5,643 nt of DNA from Candidatus Aenigmatarchaeota archaeon (GTDB lineage: Archaea; Aenigmatarchaeota; Aenigmatarchaeia; QMZP01), in the NCBI GenBank assembly GCA_016202745.1, contig JACQOB010000028.1, positions 1 to 5,643 on the forward strand. Reading direction: 5' to 3'. The notes under the pieces were generated by a model, which saw only the letters and a list, made by a program, of their open reading frames with translations, had not been told where the DNA came from and made no database searches. A program made the translations under genes and the position numbers. Shown here in pieces: positions 1-5,640 of the stretch (position 1 is its first letter; each line of letters opens with the position of its first letter).

Positions 1-1
1 G

Positions 2-124
2 CTGGATAGCAGGAGGCATATAGAAGGGTATGCCGAAGCATGCCGCTACAATATCAGGAAGCTGGTGTATAACCACTACCTGAATGATCTTCCTGTGAAA
101 TGGTTAGAGAATAAGGCGTTTTGA
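2..124 (+). CDS. C-terminal end of an unrecognised protein (5' truncated by window edge)
   Basis: An open frame runs in from the left edge and ends at TGA 122-124, giving 40 residues that begin LDSRRHIEGYAEACRYNIRK and end in KWLENKAF. The frame has no internal stop. Its basic and aromatic make-up (RRH, CRYN, KLVYNHYL) and ordinary codons look like a real protein tail. The gene converges on the acyl-CoA synthetase alpha gene, whose stop lies 37 bases further on, and a stem structure sits in the gap. I do not recognise the family and too little is present to infer a function. Confidence 0.6.
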   Translation: MDSRRHIEGYAEACRYNIRKLVYNHYLNDLPVKWLENKAF

Positions 125-134
125 ATAAGCTCCC

Positions 135-173
135 AAAGCCGCCAGTTGCCACGGAATTGCGTCACGCGGCTTT
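135..173. terminator. Candidate stem-loop between convergent genes
   Basis: AAAGCCGC at 135-142 pairs perfectly with GCGGCTTT at 166-173, an 8-bp stem around a 23-base loop. On the + strand the right arm ends in TTT and runs into a pyrimidine-rich stretch (CTTCCTC). It lies just after the stop of the truncated + gene and spans the stop codon of the minus-strand gene. A termination or mRNA 3'-end role is inference: archaeal termination usually depends on U-tracts rather than hairpins, the loop is long, and the right arm is coding. Confidence 0.3.
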
Positions 174-1526
174 CTTCCTCGAAAAATCGTACAGGGCCTT
201 CAGGGCCTCCGCCGCGCCCTGCGGGTATGAGAATGTCGGAATGCCGAAATCCTCCATGGACTTCTTGAGGACCTCTGTGTATCTCCCCCCGGATGAGATT
301 ACTATCATCGGTTTCTTCCTCTCATTGGAGAATTCGGAGAGAATGTCAATGATGTCCGCCGACAGGTTGGGAACCTGCAGCAGGATTATGGTGATTAGCA
401 TATCCACGCCGGGATCGTCCATGGCGGCTGATATTGCCACCCTGTAGCGTTCCGCGTCGGTGTCACCCGTGAGGTCTATGGGGTTCTTGAGGGTCACGTA
501 GGGCGGCGAGACCTTTCTGATCTTGTCCATGCTTTTCGGGTCCATCTGGGCCATTACAAGCCCGTTCTTTATGAGCCAGTCCGTGGTGAGCACGCCGAAG
601 CCGCCGCCATTTGTAATTACCTGGACCCTGTTCCCCTTTGGTATCGGCTGGGTTGAAAGCACCCGGGCATAATCAAACACCTGCTCTATGTCGGCCGCCT
701 GTATGATGCCTGTCTGGCTGAACATTGACGCGTACACTGCAGCGGAGCCGGCAAGCGACCCCGTGTGGCTTGCCACGGCCCTTGTGCCGGCCTCTGTCGT
801 GCCGCCCTTGAGGACTATGATCGGCTTCCTTGTCTTCTTCGCAACCTCAAAGAAACGCCTCCCCCTTGACACGCCCTCGAAATAGCAGCATATCACCTTT
901 GTCTTCGGGTCTTTTGCCAGGTATTCGACGAGCTCGGATTCGTCGACGTCGGCAGCGTTGCCGTACGAAATGAATTTTGATATCTTGTAGTTCTTCATCG
1001 CCATCCAGTCCATTGTCACCGAGCCCGTGGCGCCGGACTGCGAGATGAACGCTATTTCGCCCCTGGCCGGCCTCACGAGCTTGTAGCGCGGGAGGAAGAA
1101 GGTGTCCACGTCAGAATACGGGTCGTATACTCCAAGGCAGTTGGGCCCCATGGCGCGGATCCTGTATTTTTCCAGCTTCCCCTTGAGCTTCTCCTCGAGG
1201 TCGGCATTGCCTGTCTCCCTGAAGCCGGCTGTTATGATTATCACGGCAGGGATTTTCTTCTTGCCGCACTGGTCTATTGCCTCAAGGACGAGCGCCGCGG
1301 GAATCGTGATGATCGCCAGGTCTATCCTGCCCTTTATTTCAAGGATGCTCTTGTGGCACTTATGGCCAAAAAGCTCCTCCGCATTAGGATTTACAGGGTA
1401 CAGCCTGCCCTTGAATTTCCCCTCTATGAAGTTCCTGAAGACAACGTGGCCTATCTTTGACGGGTTGCGGGACGCACCCACCACGGCTATTGACTTTGGG
1501 CTGAAAAAATAATCGAGCTGGTTCAT
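162..1526 (-). CDS. Acyl-CoA/acetate-CoA synthetase (ADP-forming), alpha subunit
   Basis: This 454-residue protein matches the alpha subunit of archaeal ADP-forming acetyl/acyl-CoA synthetase, which makes ATP and a free acid from acyl-CoA, ADP and phosphate in the cytoplasm. An N-terminal CoA-binding Rossmann domain shows GASRNPSKIG at 17-26. Succinyl-CoA synthetase-like domains follow, with GPNCLG (127-132), SQSGATG (162-168), ISYGNAADVD (186-195), ASHTGSLAGS with the expected phosphorylated His254, and NGGGFG (306-311). The length is normal for a separate alpha subunit. The ATP-grasp beta subunit is not fused and not in the window, so it must be encoded elsewhere. I chose the ATG at 1526 because family homology begins at MNQLDYFFSPKSIAVVGAS and a TATA box lies about 26 bases upstream; an in-frame ATG at 1607 would add 27 unlikely residues across the promoter. 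The gene is divergent from an aminotransferase. The acyl substrate (acetate, branched-chain or aryl) cannot be told from sequence, and a protein acetyltransferase-related homologue is less likely. Confidence 0.92.
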   Translation of the reverse strand: MNQLDYFFSPKSIAVVGASRNPSKIGHVVFRNFIEGKFKGRLYPVNPNAEELFGHKCHKSILEIKGRIDLAIITIPAALVLEAIDQCGKKKIPAVIIITAGFRETGNADLEEKLKGKLEKYRIRAMGPNCLGVYDPYSDVDTFFLPRYKLVRPARGEIAFISQSGATGSVTMDWMAMKNYKISKFISYGNAADVDESELVEYLAKDPKTKVICCYFEGVSRGRRFFEVAKKTRKPIIVLKGGTTEAGTRAVASHTGSLAGSAAVYASMFSQTGIIQAADIEQVFDYARVLSTQPIPKGNRVQVITNGGGFGVLTTDWLIKNGLVMAQMDPKSMDKIRKVSPPYVTLKNPIDLTGDTDAERYRVAISAAMDDPGVDMLITIILLQVPNLSADIIDILSEFSNERKKPMIVISSGGRYTEVLKKSMEDFGIPTFSYPQGAAEALKALYDFSRKKAA

Positions 1527-1548
1527 GATAGATAATATGCGTTTGTTG

Positions 1549-1556
1549 AATATATG
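1549..1556 (-). promoter_or_regulatory. TATA box of the acyl-CoA synthetase alpha gene
   Basis: Read on the minus strand this is CATATATT, centred 26-27 bases before the A of the ATG at 1526. That spacing puts transcription start at or next to the start codon. There is no Shine-Dalgarno sequence in between, so a leaderless mRNA is expected. Confidence 0.55.
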
Positions 1557-1570
1557 GATTGCATCAATGC

Positions 1571-1604
1571 GGCTGCTGCAACAGCCGGCTGATTTATTAC
1601 CGGC
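1571..1604. promoter_or_regulatory. Inverted repeats in divergent promoter region (candidate operator)
   Basis: Two inverted repeats lie between and over the opposed TATA boxes. GGCTGCTGCAACAGCC (1571-1586) is an imperfect 16-bp palindrome in which 14 of 16 positions are symmetric. GCCGG (1584-1588) and CCGGC (1600-1604) are perfect arms bracketing the aminotransferase TATA box. A protein bound here could control both genes, but the regulator is unknown and the GC-rich arms are short enough to arise by chance. Confidence 0.35.
1592..1599 (+). promoter_or_regulatory. TATA box of the aminotransferase gene
   Basis: ATTTATTA is centred about 25 bases before the ATG at 1620, in an otherwise GC-rich stretch. 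No Shine-Dalgarno sequence lies between it and the ATG, consistent with a leaderless transcript. Confidence 0.55.
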
Positions 1605-1619
1605 CAACGAAATAATATT

Positions 1620-2789
1620 ATGCTCAGGGACATCATAGCGAAGCGCGAAAAGGCGCTCCCGGTTTCCACCATAGGGGCGCTGCTGAAAATAGCTGAGGAG
1701 AACAAGAAGGTTGTCTCACTTGGCCCGGGGGAGCCGGATTTCAATGCCCCGAAACATATTATTGCGGCCGCGAAGAAGGCTCTTGACAAAGGATTCACGC
1801 ATTATTCGCCTCCGGAAGGCAGGAGGGACCTGAAGGAGGCTGTCATCAGGAAGCTGAAGAGGGATAATAAGATCGATGCGAAGCCAGGGAACATCCTGGT
1901 AACAACAGGATCAACCGAAGGCATCCTCCTCACGCTGATGTGCACGCTTGACGACGGGGAGGGCGTGCTGCTGCCTGATCCGGGCTTCCTTGCATACAAG
2001 CCCACGGTTGAGGTATTGAACGGCCTGCCGATCCCCGTGCCTGTACTCGAAAAGGACAATTTCCAGTACAGCGTGGACAAGATGAGGGAGCTCATCATAC
2101 CCGAGAGGACGAAGGCCATAATACTCAACACACCCTCCAACCCCACCGGCACGGTATTCAAGAAAAAGGTGCTGGAAGAGATCGCTGATTTTGCCGTGGA
2201 AAATAAGCTTCTGATAATCTCGGACGAGGCGTACGAGAAGCTGGTTTATGGCGACGCGCGGCATATTTCGATGGGATCGCTCAACGGCATGGAGGATTAT
2301 GTGATGACGCTTCACTCATTCTCCAAGACGTATGCCATGCCGGGATTCAGGGTGGGGTATGCGGCCGGGCCAGAAAACATAATCAGGGCAATGACAAAGG
2401 CGCACATCTTTACCACCCTGTGCGCCCCGACACTGAGCCAGGTTGCGGCGGTTGCCGCGCTCAACGGCAGCCAGGAGCCTGTCAGGAAGATGGCCAGGGA
2501 ATACGACAGGAGGAGGAAGTACATCTACAGGCGCGTGAACGAAATCGAGGGGTTTGAATGCGTCAAGCCCGAGGGGGCGTTCTACCTGTTCCCCAGGTTC
2601 ACGTTCAGGATGAAGTCGCTTGGTTTCGCCTCCTGGCTGCTGAAGCACGCAAAGGTGGCGGTGATGCCGGGCACAGAGTTCGGCAAGTTCGGGGAAGGCT
2701 ACATAAGGTTCAGCTATGCCACGCGATATGACAGGATTGTGAAGGCCATGGACCTGGTTGAGAGGGCTGTGAAGAGGATTAAAAAATAG
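1620..2789 (+). CDS. PLP-dependent class I/II aminotransferase (aspartate aminotransferase family)
   Basis: This 389-residue cytoplasmic fold-type I enzyme has the usual length for the archaeal AspC/COG0436 group. It moves an amino group between an amino acid and a 2-oxoacid using pyridoxal phosphate. Motifs appear in order: GPGEPDF (35-41) in the substrate-closing N-terminal segment; HYSPPEGRRDL (61-71); TTGSTEG (95-101), the phosphate-binding turn; NTPSNPTG (170-177) with Asn174; SDEAYEKLVY (201-210) with Asp202, which contacts the pyridine nitrogen; SFSKTYAMPGFRVGY (233-247) with Lys236 as the Schiff-base lysine and Arg244; and YIRFSY (361-366) with Arg363, expected to bind the substrate carboxylate. 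No key residue is missing. The amino-acid specificity (aspartate, aromatic, alanine or branched-chain) is not readable. The ATG at 1620 fits both the family N-terminus and the TATA spacing. Divergence from the acyl-CoA synthetase alpha gene suggests a role in amino-acid catabolism. Arginine is almost always AGG. Confidence 0.93.
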   Translation: MLRDIIAKREKALPVSTIGALLKIAEENKKVVSLGPGEPDFNAPKHIIAAAKKALDKGFTHYSPPEGRRDLKEAVIRKLKRDNKIDAKPGNILVTTGSTEGILLTLMCTLDDGEGVLLPDPGFLAYKPTVEVLNGLPIPVPVLEKDNFQYSVDKMRELIIPERTKAIILNTPSNPTGTVFKKKVLEEIADFAVENKLLIISDEAYEKLVYGDARHISMGSLNGMEDYVMTLHSFSKTYAMPGFRVGYAAGPENIIRAMTKAHIFTTLCAPTLSQVAAVAALNGSQEPVRKMAREYDRRRKYIYRRVNEIEGFECVKPEGAFYLFPRFTFRMKSLGFASWLLKHAKVAVMPGTEFGKFGEGYIRFSYATRYDRIVKAMDLVERAVKRIKK

Positions 2790-2798
2790 CACATAGAC

Positions 2799-2806
2799 TA
2801 TTTAAG
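2799..2806 (+). promoter_or_regulatory. TATA box of the lipoprotein-like gene
   Basis: TATTTAAG is centred 25-26 bases before the ATG at 2828, inside the 38-base gap after the aminotransferase. The gene therefore probably has its own promoter rather than relying on readthrough. No Shine-Dalgarno sequence is present. Confidence 0.5.
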
Positions 2807-2827
2807 ATTTAGTTCTAACAATCATGC

Positions 2828-3700
2828 ATGCGGTATTCTAACTGGCTAAGAATTGGCGCAGCGGGAATTTTAGGATTGGCTGGTTGTACGAATAATATAG
2901 ACAACCGTTCCATTAGCCAACCATTATATTCGCTGAAGGTTCCCCAACTTTCTGACATTGAAAAGGAGGTGGCTGCTTTCTCGGGTGACGGGATAAAAAA
3001 ACAAAGACTGTTAAAACAAGCGGATTACGGTGAACGGTTCCATAGTTCGGTTTCCTTGTTTGTTGGTAATTATACCCTGCTGGTGAGTGGTGATTTTGCA
3101 TATGCTTTTGAGAGGGATGCTGTTATCGACATGTCAGATGTAGAGAAGCTGAAAAACAACGCCATTGCCATCAGGCATAACGGCGAGGACAACAGCGATT
3201 CCACATTGAGAAGGTGCGCGGCTGCGGAGGAACTTTATGCGATCATGAAAACCGCCGAATCAAAAGGCCATTTGGACGGCGCTGCTAAAATTATCGGCTA
3301 TTTGGATCGCGTCTCTTCAAGAACACACTCTGTTTTATCCGGCTTTGAGTTCTTCTTTGAGAGGGACCGAGGCGGCAATGGCCCAGACGATACCTGGCTT
3401 TCGTATAAATCGGATATTGCTGAAGTAAGGGATATGGCTGGACGCGCCAGAGGGATGTTTAATACATTACCAGAGGATGTAAGGAATGGGTTAACCGTGT
3501 GGATTGGCCGTTATGGCCATGAAGCGTTGAATGGTTCCAGGTCCGAGACAATTCTATTTGAGAATAATAGGCCAGATGGGGTAATTGTGGAGGAAATGCT
3601 GCCAAACATCCACGACGCCCCAGAGGGTGGAAAGGATTTGTTCTACAAGAGTTTTGGTGGGGATTTGTTAAAGGGTTATGGGTTATTGACAGAGAGTTAA
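2828..3700 (+). CDS. Hypothetical lipoprotein-like secreted protein
   Basis: I do not recognise the family of this 290-residue protein. The N-terminus looks like a lipoprotein signal peptide: positive residues Arg2 and Arg8, a short hydrophobic run IGAAGILGLAG (9-19) and a lipobox LAGC with Cys20, followed by polar TNNIDN. The mature part is hydrophilic and has no other obvious membrane segment, so it probably sits on the outer face of the membrane. It contains one further cysteine (Cys130), a stretch rich in Phe (GFEFFFERD, 172-180) and a Gly-rich C-terminus (SFGGDLLKGYGLL, 275-287). Codon use differs from the neighbours: all six arginine codons occur and TTA leucine is frequent, while the aminotransferase uses mainly AGG and CTG/CTC. 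This suggests recent acquisition or weak selection. The ATG at 2828 overlaps an out-of-frame ATG at 2824 that stops after five codons; TATA spacing favours 2828. It converges on hjc with 12 bases between the stops. Confidence 0.75.
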   Translation: MRYSNWLRIGAAGILGLAGCTNNIDNRSISQPLYSLKVPQLSDIEKEVAAFSGDGIKKQRLLKQADYGERFHSSVSLFVGNYTLLVSGDFAYAFERDAVIDMSDVEKLKNNAIAIRHNGEDNSDSTLRRCAAAEELYAIMKTAESKGHLDGAAKIIGYLDRVSSRTHSVLSGFEFFFERDRGGNGPDDTWLSYKSDIAEVRDMAGRARGMFNTLPEDVRNGLTVWIGRYGHEALNGSRSETILFENNRPDGVIVEEMLPNIHDAPEGGKDLFYKSFGGDLLKGYGLLTES

Positions 3701-3712
3701 ATTTGAGGCTGC

Positions 3713-4093
3713 TCACCTGAAATCAATAGCCTTCAGGAGGCTTTCCATGTCGAACCAGTTGTCGTCGTCATAGTTGCCCTCTTCAGCGTCCCTCAGTGTC
3801 AGGAACCTCCACTTCCTGTATTGTTTTTTTGGCGGCTGCCAGGCGAGGAAGCCGATGGCGGACGCGTTTTCACACCATGCCTTGAACTTCAGCACGCTCT
3901 CCCTGTCCAGCCTGGGCTTCTCCTTCCAGGACTTGCACTCTATGGCGACTATGAGCCCCTTTTTTATCGCCACTATGTCAGCCGGGTATATGTTGCCCCC
4001 GGAGGCGGCTGCGCGTATGCAGGAGAAACCCCTGGAGTTGAAGAAGTGGATAAGTTCCCTCTCGAAGGCGGAGCCCTTTGCGTAGGTTTTCAT
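3713..4093 (-). CDS. hjc: Holliday junction resolvase Hjc
   Basis: This 126-residue protein fits the archaeal Hjc family, dimeric nucleases of the PD-(D/E)XK fold that cut four-way DNA junctions during recombination and fork repair. The start KGSAFERELIHFF (6-18) carries the conserved Glu11 and Arg12. Arg27 in the SCIRAAASGG stretch matches the conserved DNA-contacting arginine. PADIVA supplies Asp39, and IECKSWK (51-57) supplies Glu52 and Lys54, which completes the metal site. The Asp-to-Glu spacing of 13 equals that I recall for Pyrococcus Hjc, while the Arg27-to-Asp39 gap looks about four residues longer (GGNIYPAD). The C-terminal end is acidic and aromatic (GNYDDDNWFDMESLL, 106-120). A virus- or plasmid-type PD-(D/E)XK nuclease cannot be excluded. 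The ATG at 4093 fits the family start and a TATA-like box 25-26 bases upstream. It is divergent from the helix-turn-helix regulator gene. Confidence 0.88.
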   Translation of the reverse strand: MKTYAKGSAFERELIHFFNSRGFSCIRAAASGGNIYPADIVAIKKGLIVAIECKSWKEKPRLDRESVLKFKAWCENASAIGFLAWQPPKKQYRKWRFLTLRDAEEGNYDDDNWFDMESLLKAIDFR

Positions 4094-4114
4094 GGTATGA
4101 TGTTGTCAGGGGGC

Positions 4115-4122
4115 CTTAATAA
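4115..4122 (-). promoter_or_regulatory. TATA-like box of hjc
   Basis: Read on the minus strand this is TTATTAAG, centred 25-26 bases before the ATG at 4093. It is weaker than the TATA box facing the other way, and no Shine-Dalgarno sequence follows it. Confidence 0.45.
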
Positions 4123-4129
4123 CTCTTGT

Positions 4130-4152
4130 ATAACACTGTTATATGCATAACA
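4130..4152. promoter_or_regulatory. Three alternating ATAACA half-sites (candidate operator)
   Basis: ATAACA (4130-4135), TGTTAT (4137-4142) and ATAACA (4147-4152) are three exact copies of one hexamer in alternating orientation. They form two perfect inverted repeats with spacers of 1 and 4 bases. The cluster sits between the two opposed TATA boxes, 7 bases from the hjc box and about 10 from the regulator box, which suits a factor controlling both genes. A fourth copy lies at 4194-4199, right after the regulator's start codon. Binding by the adjacent XRE-type regulator is inference. Confidence 0.5.
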
Positions 4153-4162
4153 TGCAGAACCT

Positions 4163-4170
4163 TTTTATAT
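4163..4170 (+). promoter_or_regulatory. TATA box of the helix-turn-helix regulator gene
   Basis: TTTTATAT is a strong archaeal TATA box, centred 24-25 bases before the ATG at 4191. Transcription should start at the ATG, giving a leaderless mRNA; no Shine-Dalgarno sequence is present. Confidence 0.65.
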
Positions 4171-4190
4171 GGCAAAGTTAATTATCGATC

Positions 4191-4934
4191 ATGATAACAA
4201 CAAAAGTCGAACATTCCGCCAACGAATTCGAACTTGCCAGGAACAAGCTGATGAAGGACATTGTAGGGGAGATTGTGCTCTCCGACGTGCCGGAGCGCGT
4301 CATTAAGAAATGGAGAAACATCTTCAAGATATCCCAGAAGGACCTTGCCAACACGCTTGGAATAACATCCTCGGTTGTTTCCGACTATGAATCGGGCAGG
4401 CGCAAGTCGCCTGGCATCAGGGTGATAAGGAAATACATATCATCCATGCTCGATCTGGATGAAAGGGCGGGCGGGAATACGATAAAAAGCTTCATAAGGA
4501 CATACCACACGCCCTCCCTCTCAAACGCCATAATAGACATAAAGGAATTCTCAACAGGCATAAACATCAGCGATTTCTGCAAACTGATAAATGCCCAGCC
4601 AGTCGCAAAGAAGGTTCAGTACACCGGCATGCTCTATGGTTACACAATAATAGACTCGCTCAGGGCCATAACCGAGCTTTCCTTCAGTGAGCTGATTAAG
4701 CTTTATGGGATAACGACACAAAGGGTGCTGATCTTCACAAAGGTGATGACCGGCAGGACGCCTCTTGTGGCGATAAAGCTGACAAACCTGCACCCCGCGC
4801 TTGTTGTCCTTCATGGGCTGAACGCGGTTGATGAGATAGCTGTCCGCATAGCGGATGTTGAGAATATACCCCTGGCTGTCTGCAGGCTGGCTGAAGTCAG
4901 CGAAATTGTGGGATGTTTGAAGGGGATTGATTAG
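4191..4934 (+). CDS. XRE-type helix-turn-helix transcriptional regulator with C-terminal sensor-like domain
   Basis: This 247-residue protein resembles the archaeal predicted regulators of the COG1709 type, from memory of that family. An N-terminal lead-in (ARNKLMKDIVGEIVLSD, 16-32) is followed by a Cro/C1-type helix-turn-helix at about 37-84: IKKWRNIFKISQKDLANTLGI, then a recognition helix SSVVSDYESGRRKSP (60-74) typical of XRE proteins. The C-terminal half (about 105-247) has no DNA-binding features. Its regular strand-helix pattern (RVLIFTKVMTGRTPLVAIKL, then PALVVLHGLNAVDEIAVRIADVENIPLAVC) suggests an alpha/beta domain that senses a ligand or dimerises; the ligand is unknown. The ATG at 4191 fits the TATA spacing; Met21 is a less likely start. 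The gene is divergent from hjc across a shared ATAACA region, so autoregulation is plausible. Its last four bases overlap the end of the phosphoesterase gene. Confidence 0.82.
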   Translation: MITTKVEHSANEFELARNKLMKDIVGEIVLSDVPERVIKKWRNIFKISQKDLANTLGITSSVVSDYESGRRKSPGIRVIRKYISSMLDLDERAGGNTIKSFIRTYHTPSLSNAIIDIKEFSTGINISDFCKLINAQPVAKKVQYTGMLYGYTIIDSLRAITELSFSELIKLYGITTQRVLIFTKVMTGRTPLVAIKLTNLHPALVVLHGLNAVDEIAVRIADVENIPLAVCRLAEVSEIVGCLKGID

Positions 4935-5596
4935 TGTTTTGTGGTTTTGAGTTCACATTTGACTTCTTTCCCTCTTATATCCACAGTGCCGTATTTCCCC
5001 TCGAAAAGCGGCCCTGGATTCATTAACACAGTATTGCCCAGCTTGTCAATTCCTGCTGCTTCATGTATGTGACCCGACGCCGCAAACAGGGGCTTCTTTT
5101 CCAGGATTATTTTCCTTATGGCAGCAGACCCTACGTGCTTGCCTTGATCTATCATGTCAAGCTTTGTTTCCTTTGGAGGCATGTGGGTTGCGAGGACAAC
5201 GCCGGCGGTGGTGTTCTTTGTCAAAGAGGCCAGCGTTTCCTCCTCTGTCGGTTCATATAATGTATTGAATGGTGTCGCCGCCCCCCCAAAACCAACAAAT
5301 TTTATGCCGTCTATTGTCTTGTGGTTGTTGTGGAGATTCACCCCATATTCATTAAGGAGGCCAATAATTTCGTATGGATCGTGGTTGCCGGGTATGCATA
5401 GTGTTGGTTTTCCCTGGCTCAATATTTTTTGGAGTATGATGTCCGCAACGTCTGTTTGTGAAAACCCCTGCGGCGTGTTGTACATATCCGTGAGGTCGCC
5501 GAGGCAAAGGACAGCATCATATTCTTTTTGCTCGCCCAAGGCCTTGTCCACAACACCCGCGTTGCCGTGGATGTCTGAAATGACCAGTATTCTCAT
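4931..5596 (-). CDS. Calcineurin-like metallophosphoesterase (Icc-related)
   Basis: This 221-residue protein is a cytoplasmic calcineurin-like phosphoesterase with a two-metal active site, close to the archaeal Icc-related group (COG2129 type). Signature motifs appear in order: SDIHGN (7-12) with metal ligands Asp8 and His10; GDLTD (33-37) with bridging Asp34; GNHDP (70-74) with Asn71 and catalytic His72; THMPP (137-141) with His138; and GHIHE (175-179) with His176 and His178. NPGP (193-196) is also typical near the end. All expected metal ligands are present, so the enzyme should be active. The substrate (cyclic nucleotide, nucleotide or other phosphodiester) is not readable. The ATG at 5596 gives MRILVISDIHGN, the usual family start, with a TATA box 25-26 bases upstream. 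It converges on the regulator gene with overlapping stops. The right side of the promoter reaches the window edge. Confidence 0.92.
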   Translation of the reverse strand: MRILVISDIHGNAGVVDKALGEQKEYDAVLCLGDLTDMYNTPQGFSQTDVADIILQKILSQGKPTLCIPGNHDPYEIIGLLNEYGVNLHNNHKTIDGIKFVGFGGAATPFNTLYEPTEEETLASLTKNTTAGVVLATHMPPKETKLDMIDQGKHVGSAAIRKIILEKKPLFAASGHIHEAAGIDKLGNTVLMNPGPLFEGKYGTVDIRGKEVKCELKTTKH

Positions 5597-5616
5597 GCAA
5601 TTTTATTTGTTTTGCC

Positions 5617-5640
5617 TTTTATATATACCACCTTATATAC
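5617..5640 (-). promoter_or_regulatory. Tandem TATA-like boxes upstream of the phosphoesterase
   Basis: On the minus strand, TATATAAA (5618-5625) is centred 25-26 bases before the ATG at 5596 and is the likely promoter. A second, similar element, TATATAA (5633-5639), lies about 15 bases further upstream in a near-repeat of the form GGT-TATATAA-GG. The second box may give a longer leader or serve a divergent gene that begins beyond the window. Confidence 0.55.

Noticed and set aside
1102..1512. Plus-strand open frame of 136 codons opposite the acyl-CoA synthetase gene
   Set aside because: Fully antisense to a well-supported conserved gene, with no recognisable motif or promoter.
1527..1607. 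N-terminal extension of the acyl-CoA synthetase alpha subunit from an in-frame ATG at 1607
   Set aside because: The 27 extra residues precede the usual family start, cover the TATA box and the divergent promoter, and have no domain-like content.
2316..2792. Minus-strand open frame of 158 codons opposite the aminotransferase
   Set aside because: It lies wholly opposite a gene with all catalytic motifs and its protein is rich in Pro, His and Arg, typical of an antisense shadow in GC-rich coding DNA.
3459..3716. Minus-strand open frame opposite the end of the lipoprotein-like gene
   Set aside because: Its composition is low in order and the plus-strand frame has a signal peptide, lipobox and promoter, so the minus frame is the shadow.
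3774..4150. Two plus-strand open frames opposite hjc
   Set aside because: They are antisense to the conserved nuclease and one runs through the divergent promoter; neither has a plausible start context.
4182..4197. TTATC/GATAA inverted repeat and the 8-bp palindrome ATCATGAT over the regulator's start codon
   Set aside because: Short AT-rich symmetry around an ATG is common; kept only as a possible addition to the ATAACA operator, not as a separate site.
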